Assembly: GCA_011042725.1 (NCBI GenBank)
Contig: DQWD01000111.1
Coordinates: forward strand, 1-32,542
Source: Candidatus Aminicenantota bacterium
GTDB lineage: Bacteria; Acidobacteriota; Aminicenantia; Aminicenantales; Aminicenantaceae
DNA length: 32,542 nt
Reading direction: 5' to 3'
Within the stretch, counting starts at the first letter, position 1. Each line of letters starts with the position of its first letter. The notes under the pieces were generated by a model. The model was not told where the DNA came from. It was given only the letters and a program-made list of their open reading frames with translations, and did no database searches. This document shows, one piece after another, positions 7,353-15,530 of the stretch. A program made the position numbers and the translations under genes.

Positions 7353-9250
7353 AAATTACCAATATCGAAAAACTGAAGGAAAAGGTCATTAACTCTCGAG
7401 ATAAAACAAAGACCTGGGTAACGGTTTGCGGAGGGACAGGGTGTCATGCTTACGGCTGTATGAAAGTTGTCGAGGCTTTCCAAGAAGAAATTAAAAAGAA
7501 AAACTTGGTGGACACGGTGGGAGTAAGGACTACAGGCTGTCATGGATTCTGTGAACGGGGACCACTGGTGGTAATTCAACCCGAAGGTATTTTTTATCAG
7601 CGGGTGGGAGTGGATGATGTGCCTGCTATTGTTGAAGAGACGGTGGTCAATAAAAAGATTGTCGAGAAATTACTCTACCGGGATCCGCAAACCAAGCAGG
7701 CTATAATTCATGAACAAGATGTTCCTTTTTATAGCAAGCAAAAAAGGATTATTTTTGGCAACAATGGATTGATTGATCCCACCGATATTCGCGACTACAT
7801 CGCTGTGGATGGTTATCAAGCCCTGGCCAAAGTGCTCTTTGAGATGACGGCTGATGAAGTTATCAAAGAGATCAAAAAATCAGGTTTAAGAGGACGAGGT
7901 GGGGCCGGTTTTTTAACGGGGTTGAAATGGGAGATTTGCCGCCGAGAGTCAGCGCCAATTAAATACCTTATCTGCAATGCTGATGAAGGAGATCCAGGGG
8001 CTTACATGGATCGTAGTCTTTTAGAGGGTAATCCTCACTCCGTGATTGAGGGAATGATCATTGGGGCTTACGCCATCGGAGCAACAGAAGGATTTATTTA
8101 TGTTCGGATGGAGTATCCTTTAGCGGTCAAGAATATAACGATAGCCATCGAACAAGCGCGGAAGTTTGGCCTTCTGGGGGAATCCATCCTTGGCTCTGAG
8201 TTTAGTTTTGAACTCCATGTTTTCAAGGGAGCTGGTGCTTTTGTTTCAGGAGAAGAAACATCGTTGATGGCTTCCATCGAAGGGCGGCGTGCTTTTCCTC
8301 GACAAAAACCACCATTTCCAGCCCAAAAAGGATTATGGGGATATCCCACCAACATTAACAATGTGGAAACTTGGGCCAATGTGCCTCTCATTATTAATAA
8401 GGGAGCTGATTGGTATTCAAAAATTGGAACAAAGTCCAGTAAGGGGACCAAGATATTTTCTCTAGTGGGGAAAATAAATAATACAGGTTTGGTTGAAGTG
8501 CCGATGGGGATAAGCCTGCGAGAAATAATTTATGAAATCGGAGGAGGAATAAAAGATAATAAAAAATTTAAAGCCGTGCAAACAGGAGGCCCTTCAGGAG
8601 GGTGTATTCCTGCCGAAATGCTCGATCTACCAATTGATTTTGATACTTTGACCAAAGCCGGATCTATGATGGGCTCGGGAGGAATGATTGTCATGGATGA
8701 AGATACCTGCATGGTCGATGTGGCTCGCTATTTCCTCCAGTTTACTCAAGAAGAATCATGTGGCAAATGTGTTCCTTGTCGCTTGGGAACTCGCCAGCTC
8801 TATGAGATATTAACCCGGATAACCAAAGGACAGGGAGAACCTGAGGATCTTAAAAGATTAAAAGATTTAGCCAAGACGGTTAAAACCGGGTCTTTATGCG
8901 GTTTAGGACAAACAGCTCCTAACCCTGTTCTTACCACCCTTAAGTATTTTCGCCATGAATATGAAGCCCACATCTTTCGTCATGAATGCCCCGCTCTATC
9001 TTGTAAAGATTTAATCATTTATTACATTGAACCAGAAAAATGTGTGGGATGTTTGCTATGTCTGAAGAATTGCCCGGTGGGCGCCATTAGTGGGGAAAGG
9101 AAACAAGTCCACGTTATTGACCAGGAGCTATGTGTTAAGTGTGGAGCGTGTTTGGACGTTTGTCCTCCCAAGGTTCGGGCCGTGTCGAAGTATACAGGCA
9201 AGAAAAAACAGCAAATCTTAAATAAAGAGAAAAAGGCGAGAAGAAGATGA
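7349..9250 (+). CDS. NuoF/HydB-like NADH- and FMN-binding iron-sulfur subunit
   Basis: The 633 aa flavin subunit. An N-terminal thioredoxin-like [2Fe-2S] domain (Cys27, 32, 64, 68 the likely ligands, plus Cys37) is fused to the NuoF core. The core has the FMN/NADH motifs GLRGRGGAGF (about 179-188) and NADEGDPGAYMDR (about 210-222), the SLBB domain, and the [4Fe-4S] site CGKCVPC plus a distant Cys (471, 474, 477, 517). The C-terminus adds two bacterial ferredoxin [4Fe-4S] motifs (565-575 and 595-605). This N- and C-extended layout is that of HydB in electron-bifurcating hydrogenases and NADH-linked formate dehydrogenases, not of respiratory NuoF. Expected role: exchange of electrons between NAD(H) and ferredoxin or partner subunits in the cytoplasm. 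Overlaps both neighbours by ATGA. Confidence 0.93.
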   Translation: MKITNIEKLKEKVINSRDKTKTWVTVCGGTGCHAYGCMKVVEAFQEEIKKKNLVDTVGVRTTGCHGFCERGPLVVIQPEGIFYQRVGVDDVPAIVEETVVNKKIVEKLLYRDPQTKQAIIHEQDVPFYSKQKRIIFGNNGLIDPTDIRDYIAVDGYQALAKVLFEMTADEVIKEIKKSGLRGRGGAGFLTGLKWEICRRESAPIKYLICNADEGDPGAYMDRSLLEGNPHSVIEGMIIGAYAIGATEGFIYVRMEYPLAVKNITIAIEQARKFGLLGESILGSEFSFELHVFKGAGAFVSGEETSLMASIEGRRAFPRQKPPFPAQKGLWGYPTNINNVETWANVPLIINKGADWYSKIGTKSSKGTKIFSLVGKINNTGLVEVPMGISLREIIYEIGGGIKDNKKFKAVQTGGPSGGCIPAEMLDLPIDFDTLTKAGSMMGSGGMIVMDEDTCMVDVARYFLQFTQEESCGKCVPCRLGTRQLYEILTRITKGQGEPEDLKRLKDLAKTVKTGSLCGLGQTAPNPVLTTLKYFRHEYEAHIFRHECPALSCKDLIIYYIEPEKCVGCLLCLKNCPVGAISGERKQVHVIDQELCVKCGACLDVCPPKVRAVSKYTGKKKQQILNKEKKARRR

Positions 9251-11784
9251 CGATGAAAATTGTAATTAACGGACAAGCTTTGGAAGTTTCCCCAGATAAA
9301 ACTATCTTAGATATTGCCCGGGAAAATAACATTTTTATTCCCTCTCTCTGTGATCACTCTCTTCTTGAACCTTTTGCTGGTTGCCGATTGTGTCTAGTGG
9401 AGATCAAGGGGCGAAAAGCCTTTGTCCCCTCCTGTGCTACTTTTCCTGAAGAAGGGATGGAAGTGGTTACTGATTCTCCTAAGTTAAAAAAGATGAGGCG
9501 GGAAATTCTCGAGTTAATTTTGACCGAGCATCCGCATGCTTGTCTCATTTGTCAAGAAAAGGAGAATTGTGATGAGTTTAAGTCCACCATCCGAAAAGTA
9601 GGGGAAGTCACGGGTTGTGTTTTATGTCCTAACAATGGTCAATGTGAACTGCAAGAATTAGTGGAATATGTGGGTTTAAAGAAAGTTAGGTATCCCGCCG
9701 TTTATAGAAATGAAGAAATAAGAAAAAACGATCCTTTCTTCGAGAGAAATAATAATCTCTGTATTCTTTGTGGTCGATGTGTTCGAATTTGCCAAGAAGT
9801 CCGAGGAAATGGCGTATTAACTTTCATTTCTCGGGGAACCGAAACTATTATTGGGACGGTCTTAGACAAGAGTCTAATTGACTCTGGCTGTCAATTTTGT
9901 GGTGCTTGCCTTGATGTTTGTCCCACGGGAGCTTTAGAAGAAAAGGGCCGAAAATATGAGTTGCTTCCCGATGAGAAGAAACCAGGCTTTTGTGGATTAT
10001 GCAGCGTGGGATGTCAAGGAATTTATGAGCTGCGCCAAGGAAGAATAATTGGATTGAAACCAGAAGTAAATTCATTTAATCAAGGTCAATATTGTGTCCG
10101 CGGAAAGTTTGTTCTTCGTGAATTGATTAACTCTGAGCAACGTATCTCCTATCCTTATCGGCGCCAAGACCAGCAGCTGGAAAGAATTTCTTGGGAAGAG
10201 GCTGTTGATCAAATTGCCGAGAAATTAAAGTCTTACCGAGGAGATGAAATTGCCTGCATCTCTTCTCCTTGCTCAAGCGTAGAAAATCTTTTTGCTTTCT
10301 TTAAGTTTGCTCAAGAAGTTTTAAAGACGGTGAATTTTTATTCACCAAGTGTCTACTCAGCTCTTGCTCACTGGCCGCTAAGTAAAGGTGATGATGCGGC
10401 TGAGGTTTGGAACCATGTTCAAGATTTTAAAGAAATATTTGCCTGGGGAGCTGATTTAAGGGTTTCCCATCCCATCCTTTGGGTAAAAATACTGGAGGCA
10501 GTGAGAAACGGATCATCATTATTTGTTTTTGATTTTATCTCAAGCCCAGGCGATCGATGGGCCGAGAAAAAAGTAAATTTATTTCCTTTGACTTATCTAG
10601 GCTTCTTGGCTGAAATTGTTAATCAACTCCTTCAGATAAAGAAAGATAATGGTTCTCTTTCTGAGGAAGAAAATAATTTGCTTTCTGCAGGAGAGAAGAA
10701 ACTATTAGCCCAACGTCTTTCGGCCAAAGAAATGAGGAAGGCCAGGAAAGCGGCTGAGATCCTGGCTAAGTCCAGCTCTCGAGTTTTTATGATTGGCGAC
10801 CGAATGGTCATTAGTAAAAATGGAAGTCAAGCTTTATTACTTCTGGAGAAGATAGCTCGTCTTTGTCAGGCCAAGTTGGTAATTCTTCCTCAGGATAGCA
10901 ATTCCCGGGGAGAAAGAGAGTTGGCCGCTGTCCGAGGAATATCATTTAAACCTCTCTCGGATTTGTCTAAGAGGATTGTTAATCGTCAAGTCAAGGCGGT
11001 AATTAGTGTGGGGGCAGTGAGTGCCTCTTTATCAGGACCGCACCTAGAATTGCAGGTTGTGCTTGATTCATATTGGACGGAAGGAGCAAAGGAAGCTGAT
11101 TTTGTGCTTCCTATAAATAATTTTTGGGAAGAAGAGGGTAGTTTCCTTAATGCCGCCGCCCGATGGCAAATTTTTCCAGCCATCATCTCCCCACCAGACG
11201 AAGCTCTCCCGGAATGGGGAGTTTTTAATCAATTGGCTGAAAAAATGAGTAAATCTAAGTGGCAATGGACTTCGATCGACCGGGTTCGCCGAGATCTTAA
11301 GAAAGAAGTAAAAAGTTTAGCCAAGGTTTCTTTTCCAAAAATTAAGCAAGGGAGTGCTTTTATTTGGCAGCCTTTTGTCCAGGAAAAAGAATCCTTTTCA
11401 AAGGAAAGGGAACTCAAGCTGGAGATGGAAACTTTGGGAGCGGCTCAAGCGGAAGATTATTTTTTAATAACTTCTCCTTCTTCCGACCAGTATCGGAGCT
11501 TAGCTTTAGCCGAAGTCAGTCGAGGCTTAGCCCTTTTACGCCATCATCGCTGGGCCTATTTTCATCCCGAGGACCTGTCTTCTCTGCAGTTAAGTGAAGG
11601 AGATGAAGTGTTTCTTAGCTCATCAAAGGGAAAGATAAAAGCAGTGGTGAAGAGTTCGCCTTTTATTCCTTCGCGGACTGTCTATATGAGTTTTACTTGG
11701 GGAGGAGCGGAAGAGTCTAATCTAGCCGATTGGTTGTGGCCGGAGGGTTCGATGATTATTCCCATTAAGATAGAAAGAGGGTAA
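9247..11784 (+). CDS. NuoG/formate dehydrogenase-like iron-sulfur molybdopterin-fold subunit
   Basis: An 845 aa protein. Domains in order: [2Fe-2S] ferredoxin (Cys35, 46, 49, 63); a His-Cys [4Fe-4S] motif (His95, Cys99, 102, 108); a second CxxCx5C block (124, 127, 133); two ferredoxin [4Fe-4S] motifs (172-182, 215-225); the molybdopterin-oxidoreductase [4Fe-4S] domain (249, 252, 256, 283); a degenerate molybdopterin-fold body; and a C-terminal dinucleotide-binding-like barrel. At the place where formate dehydrogenases have Cys or Sec before His and PSV, this protein reads NFYSPSV, so the catalytic residue seems to be Phe364. There is no in-frame TGA and no H-cluster motif, so it is neither an obvious formate dehydrogenase nor an [FeFe] hydrogenase. 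It most likely acts as an electron wire or scaffold. Start at ATG 9247 or 9253. Confidence 0.88.
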   Translation: MTMKIVINGQALEVSPDKTILDIARENNIFIPSLCDHSLLEPFAGCRLCLVEIKGRKAFVPSCATFPEEGMEVVTDSPKLKKMRREILELILTEHPHACLICQEKENCDEFKSTIRKVGEVTGCVLCPNNGQCELQELVEYVGLKKVRYPAVYRNEEIRKNDPFFERNNNLCILCGRCVRICQEVRGNGVLTFISRGTETIIGTVLDKSLIDSGCQFCGACLDVCPTGALEEKGRKYELLPDEKKPGFCGLCSVGCQGIYELRQGRIIGLKPEVNSFNQGQYCVRGKFVLRELINSEQRISYPYRRQDQQLERISWEEAVDQIAEKLKSYRGDEIACISSPCSSVENLFAFFKFAQEVLKTVNFYSPSVYSALAHWPLSKGDDAAEVWNHVQDFKEIFAWGADLRVSHPILWVKILEAVRNGSSLFVFDFISSPGDRWAEKKVNLFPLTYLGFLAEIVNQLLQIKKDNGSLSEEENNLLSAGEKKLLAQRLSAKEMRKARKAAEILAKSSSRVFMIGDRMVISKNGSQALLLLEKIARLCQAKLVILPQDSNSRGERELAAVRGISFKPLSDLSKRIVNRQVKAVISVGAVSASLSGPHLELQVVLDSYWTEGAKEADFVLPINNFWEEEGSFLNAAARWQIFPAIISPPDEALPEWGVFNQLAEKMSKSKWQWTSIDRVRRDLKKEVKSLAKVSFPKIKQGSAFIWQPFVQEKESFSKERELKLEMETLGAAQAEDYFLITSPSSDQYRSLALAEVSRGLALLRHHRWAYFHPEDLSSLQLSEGDEVFLSSSKGKIKAVVKSSPFIPSRTVYMSFTWGGAEESNLADWLWPEGSMIIPIKIERG

Positions 11785-11786
11785 TA

Positions 11787-12623
11787 ATGGCCGAGATAAT
11801 AAAAAGAGAACGTTTAGTCCCCAATATCCATTGCGTAGAAATTGAGGCTCCTGAAATTGCTCGTAAATGTCAACCAGGTCAGTTCATCATCGTGATGCCG
11901 GATGAAAAGGGAGAAAGAATTCCGTTAACCGTAGCTGATTGGGATCGGGAGAGTGGGACCGTCACCTGTGTTTTTCTCGTAGTTGGAACTTCGACTCATA
12001 AGTTGAGCTTTCTTCAAGCAGGAGATGAGATCCCTGTTGTCGTTGGACCATTGGGCCGACCAACTAAAATCGAGAAATTAAACACAGTGATGGTTATCGG
12101 TGGTTGTTATGGAATTGGGGCCATTTATCCTTTAGCTCGAGCTTATAAGAACTTGGGTAGTAAGGTTTTGACTTTAATCGATGTTAAAGCGGATTATCTT
12201 TTTTACTGGAAAGAGAAATTTGAAGAAGTTTCCGATGAGATATTTGTTTCCTCAAGAGATTATGTCTATGATTGTCAGGGCTATGTTCCTCAGATCCTGA
12301 AGAAGATCCTAAGAGAAAGGAAGCAAAAGATAAACCGGGTTTATGCTAGCGGATGTACTTATTTGTTATATACCTGTGCTCAAGCTACTCAACCAGCCCG
12401 AATTGAAACTATAGTTGCTCTTAATCCCATCATGGTTGATGGCACGGGCATGTGTGGAGCTTGTCGCGTTACGGTTGGAGGGAAAACAAAATTTGCTTGT
12501 GTTGATGGCCCCGACTTTGATGGTCATCAAGTAGATTGGGAAGAGCTTTTTGCTCGACGAAAGTCATATTTTGATGATGAAATCCAATCTCTTTGTTATT
12601 GGGAGAGAAAAACTTTCCCTTGA
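11787..12623 (+). CDS. nfnA: NfnA/SudB-like FAD and [2Fe-2S] subunit
   Basis: A 278 aa ferredoxin-NADP reductase-type protein of the dihydroorotate dehydrogenase electron-transfer family. It matches the small subunit of NfnAB (NADH-dependent ferredoxin:NADP oxidoreductase), also called SudB or sulfide dehydrogenase subunit beta. The FAD-binding barrel contains QPGQFIIV and RIPLTVAD. The NAD-binding lobe starts with VMVIGGCYGIGAIYP. The C-terminal cluster site has Asp218, Cys223, Cys226 and Cys238 (DGTGMCGAC, then FACVDGPDFDGH), the Asp-plus-three-Cys pattern typical of this subunit. The glycine loop carries Cys107 where glycine is usual. It begins two bases after the upstream stop codon and is followed by the large subunit gene, the standard Nfn gene order. 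Confidence 0.92.
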   Translation: MAEIIKRERLVPNIHCVEIEAPEIARKCQPGQFIIVMPDEKGERIPLTVADWDRESGTVTCVFLVVGTSTHKLSFLQAGDEIPVVVGPLGRPTKIEKLNTVMVIGGCYGIGAIYPLARAYKNLGSKVLTLIDVKADYLFYWKEKFEEVSDEIFVSSRDYVYDCQGYVPQILKKILRERKQKINRVYASGCTYLLYTCAQATQPARIETIVALNPIMVDGTGMCGACRVTVGGKTKFACVDGPDFDGHQVDWEELFARRKSYFDDEIQSLCYWERKTFP

Positions 12624-12651
12624 GGATTAATTTGCGAAGAAAAGAGTAAAA

Positions 12652-14157
12652 ATGGTCGAGAAAAATCAATTATCACCAGATGTCAAAGAAAAACTAAAAC
12701 AGGAATATTTAAAAGGATGGCGTTTAGCCTTAAGAAAATCGATTCCAGTTAAAGAGAGGATGAAAATCCCTCGGCAGAAAATGCCCGAGAGAGAACCTGA
12801 GGAGAGGAACCGTGATTTTTGCGAAGTTAATCTTGGGTTGGCCGAAGAGGCAGCTCGTAAGGAAGCCGCTCGATGCCTTGATTGTGCTAACCCTCAGTGT
12901 GTACTGGGCTGCCCTGTGAGGATTGATATTCCCACCTTTATCAAATTAATTGAGAAAGGTGATTTCATTCAAAGTGCCCGGAAAATAAAGGAAACGAATT
13001 CTTTGCCAGCCATATGTGGCCGAGTCTGTCCCCAAGAAAGTCAATGTGAGGCCCTCTGTAATCTGAAAAAAGCCACAGGAGTTCCGGTAGCTATCGGAAA
13101 TTTAGAGAGATTTGTTTCTGACTATGAGCGCCTCCACGGGGAAGTTTATATTCCACCTCCAGCCCCGGCTACAGGTCATAAAGTAGCGGTTCTTGGAGCC
13201 GGCCCTGCCGGGCTAACAGTTGCCGGTGAACTTGTAAAAAAAGGACACCAAGTCACCGTGTTTGAGGCTCTCCATGTGGCAGGAGGAGTTTTGGTTTATG
13301 GGATTCCTGAATTTCGTCTGCCGAAGGGTATCTTGGAAGCCGAAGTAGATTATTTAAAAAAATTGGGCGTTGAATTTCGGATGAATTTTGTGGTGGGCTT
13401 AACCGCAACGCTTGATGATTTGCGCCAAGAGGGATACGAGGCTTTTTTCATTGGTACAGGAGCCGGCTTGCCCAATTTTATGCGTATTCCAGGGGAAAAT
13501 TTAATAGGTGTATATTCTGCCAATGAGTATCTAACCCGAGTTAACTTGATGAGAGCTTATGCTTTTCCTGAGTATGATACTCCTGTTTTTCGCGGAAAAA
13601 GGGCTGCCGTCATCGGCGGAGGAAATGTAGCAATGGATGCTGTTCGCACGGCGAAGAGGTTGGGAGCCGAGGAAGCCACCATCGTTTACCGTCGGTCTCG
13701 AAAGGAGATGCCAGCCCGGGAGGAAGAAATTAAACATGCGGAAGAAGAAGGGATTAAGTTTCATTTTCTAACAGCTCCCATTCGCTACTTAGGAGATGAT
13801 TGTTACCGGGTAAGAGCGATGGAGTGTATCCAGATGGAACTGGGGGAACCAGATTCTTCCGGAAGGCGTCGCCCAGTTCCTATTCCTGGTTCGGAGTTTA
13901 CCATGGAAGTTGACTTAGTTGTAGTAGCCATTGGTCAAAGCCCCAATCCTCTTATTCCCCAGACAACTCCAGAGCTCAAAGTGGGTAAATGGGGTAATGT
14001 GGAAGTTGACTGGGAAACCATGGCCACATCAGTCGAAGGAGTGTATGCTGGTGGAGACATCATTCGTGGAGGAGCCACGGTGATTCTAGCCATGGGAGAT
14101 GGACGAATAGCGGCCCGAGAAATTGATAATTATCTCAATTCATTGGAGAATAGATAG
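12652..14157 (+). CDS. nfnB: NfnB/SudA-like FAD and 2[4Fe-4S] subunit
   Basis: A 501 aa protein of the glutamate synthase small-chain family. It matches the large, bifurcating subunit of NfnAB, which couples NADPH to NADH and reduced ferredoxin. Two N-terminal [4Fe-4S] sites are visible: Cys75, 78, 83, 87 and Cys122, 126, 132, 136. The FAD-binding fingerprint is VLGAGPAGL (about 180-188). The NADP-binding fold has VIGGGNVAMDAVRTA followed by YRRSRKEMPA (about 320-355), whose arginines fit NADP rather than NAD. The C-terminal FAD motif is GGDIIRGGATVILAMGDG. GltD of glutamate synthase is the main alternative, but no large glutamate synthase subunit is nearby and the adjoining NfnA-like gene settles the pairing. 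Confidence 0.92.
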   Translation: MVEKNQLSPDVKEKLKQEYLKGWRLALRKSIPVKERMKIPRQKMPEREPEERNRDFCEVNLGLAEEAARKEAARCLDCANPQCVLGCPVRIDIPTFIKLIEKGDFIQSARKIKETNSLPAICGRVCPQESQCEALCNLKKATGVPVAIGNLERFVSDYERLHGEVYIPPPAPATGHKVAVLGAGPAGLTVAGELVKKGHQVTVFEALHVAGGVLVYGIPEFRLPKGILEAEVDYLKKLGVEFRMNFVVGLTATLDDLRQEGYEAFFIGTGAGLPNFMRIPGENLIGVYSANEYLTRVNLMRAYAFPEYDTPVFRGKRAAVIGGGNVAMDAVRTAKRLGAEEATIVYRRSRKEMPAREEEIKHAEEEGIKFHFLTAPIRYLGDDCYRVRAMECIQMELGEPDSSGRRRPVPIPGSEFTMEVDLVVVAIGQSPNPLIPQTTPELKVGKWGNVEVDWETMATSVEGVYAGGDIIRGGATVILAMGDGRIAAREIDNYLNSLENR

Positions 14158-14208
14158 TTCTTTTCCAATAGAAGGAAAGCTTAAGAAATTTGTTAAAGGA
14201 GGATAAAA

Positions 14209-15507
14209 ATGAGCTGGGTTGACGAGTATAAAAAGAAGCTTTGTTCTGCTGAAGAAGCAGTTTCGGTGATTAAGAATCATAATCGAGTTTATATCAGCGG
14301 CAATGCGGCCACTCCTTATACTTTAATGAGTGCATTGGCCCAGAGAAAGGATGAATTAATAGAGGTGGAATTAACCCATGTTCTTCTTCTGGGAGAAGAT
14401 CCTTTTTCGGCCCCCGAAATGGAAGGACATTTTCGTCATAATTCCCTTTTTGTCGGACCAGCGGATCGAAAGGCTATCAATGAAGGGCGGTCGGCTTATG
14501 TTCCTATCTTCCTTCATCAGATTCCGGATCTTTTTTACTCGGGGCAAATGCCGTTAGATGTGGCCATACTTCACCTTTCACCTCCTGATGAGCATGGTTT
14601 CATGAGCTTCGGAGTGGAGGTTTTAGCTTCCAAAGCAGCCGCCGAGACAGCTAAACATGTTATCGCTCAGGTGAATGATAAAATGCCTCGCGTTTTGGGA
14701 GATTCCTTTATTCATGTTTCCAGGGTGGATAAAATTGTTGAAATTTCGGAAGATTTACCTGAGTTAGCGAAAAAACCCTCGACCGAGGTGGAAAAGAAGA
14801 TTGGCAAGTTTATCGCCGATTTGATTGAAGATGGAAGTACCTTGCAGCTAGGAATTGGAGGGATACCCGATGCCGTTTTAGCTGAACTGAAGACCAGGCG
14901 GGACTTGGGAATTCATACCGAGATGGTGTCTGATGGGGTTATGGAGGGAATTCAAGAAGGGATAATTACGGGAGCCAGGAAGACCTTTCATCCTTACAAA
15001 GTGATCTTGACTTTTATGTTGGGTTCTAAAAAATTATATGAATTTTCCAATAATAACCCCATTTTCGAGGCTCATCCCACCGATTATACCAATCATCCTT
15101 TTAATGTCGCTCGTAATGAGAAAATGATTGCCATTAATTCGGCTATCGAAGTGGATATCACCGGTCAAGTTTGTTCCGATTCGATCGGGACTTACATTTA
15201 TAGTGGTTTCGGTGGGCAAGTTGATTTTATCCGGGGAGCAGCTCACTCCAGAGGCGGAAAACCAATAATTGCTCTTCCTTCCACCGCTAAGGGAGGCGAG
15301 TTATCGAGGATAGTCCCCTTTCTCAAACAAGGAGCCGGGGTGGTCACCACCAGGGCTGATGTTAAATATGTGGTCACCGAATACGGGGTAGCCTATCTTC
15401 ATGGTAAAAACCTTCAGGAAAGAACAGAAGCTTTAATTAACATCTCTCATCCCAAGTTTAGAGCCGATTTAATTAAAGAGGCAAAGAAACGGAATCTGCT
15501 TAAGTAA
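14209..15507 (+). CDS. Acetyl-CoA hydrolase/CoA-transferase (4-hydroxybutyrate CoA-transferase-like)
   Basis: A 432 aa family I CoA-transferase/hydrolase that moves CoA between acyl-CoA and a carboxylate, commonly acetate, in fermentation. The catalytic glutamate falls at Glu238 in GIHTEMVSDGV, as in characterised 4-hydroxybutyrate CoA-transferases. Other family motifs are LGIGGIPDAVL, DSIGTYIYSGFGGQVDFIRGA, ALPSTAKGG and VVTEYGVAYLHGK. The exact acyl acceptor cannot be inferred; acetate, butyrate or 4-hydroxybutyrate are all possible. It has a strong AAAGGAGG ribosome binding site, lies 51 bases after nfnB with no terminator between, and so probably belongs to the same operon, linking acyl-CoA turnover to the redox proteins. 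Confidence 0.92.
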   Translation: MSWVDEYKKKLCSAEEAVSVIKNHNRVYISGNAATPYTLMSALAQRKDELIEVELTHVLLLGEDPFSAPEMEGHFRHNSLFVGPADRKAINEGRSAYVPIFLHQIPDLFYSGQMPLDVAILHLSPPDEHGFMSFGVEVLASKAAAETAKHVIAQVNDKMPRVLGDSFIHVSRVDKIVEISEDLPELAKKPSTEVEKKIGKFIADLIEDGSTLQLGIGGIPDAVLAELKTRRDLGIHTEMVSDGVMEGIQEGIITGARKTFHPYKVILTFMLGSKKLYEFSNNNPIFEAHPTDYTNHPFNVARNEKMIAINSAIEVDITGQVCSDSIGTYIYSGFGGQVDFIRGAAHSRGGKPIIALPSTAKGGELSRIVPFLKQGAGVVTTRADVKYVVTEYGVAYLHGKNLQERTEALINISHPKFRADLIKEAKKRNLLK

Positions 15508-15530
15508 ACCTTTCCCTTAAGGGGAGTAAT

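Noticed and set aside
8098-8451. 117-codon minus-strand ORF
   Set aside because: Entirely antisense to the NuoF-like core; no motif of its own.
9247-11784. Idea that the NuoG-like protein is an [FeFe] hydrogenase or selenocysteine formate dehydrogenase
   Set aside because: No H-cluster cysteine motifs occur, no in-frame TGA is present, and the catalytic position reads Phe.
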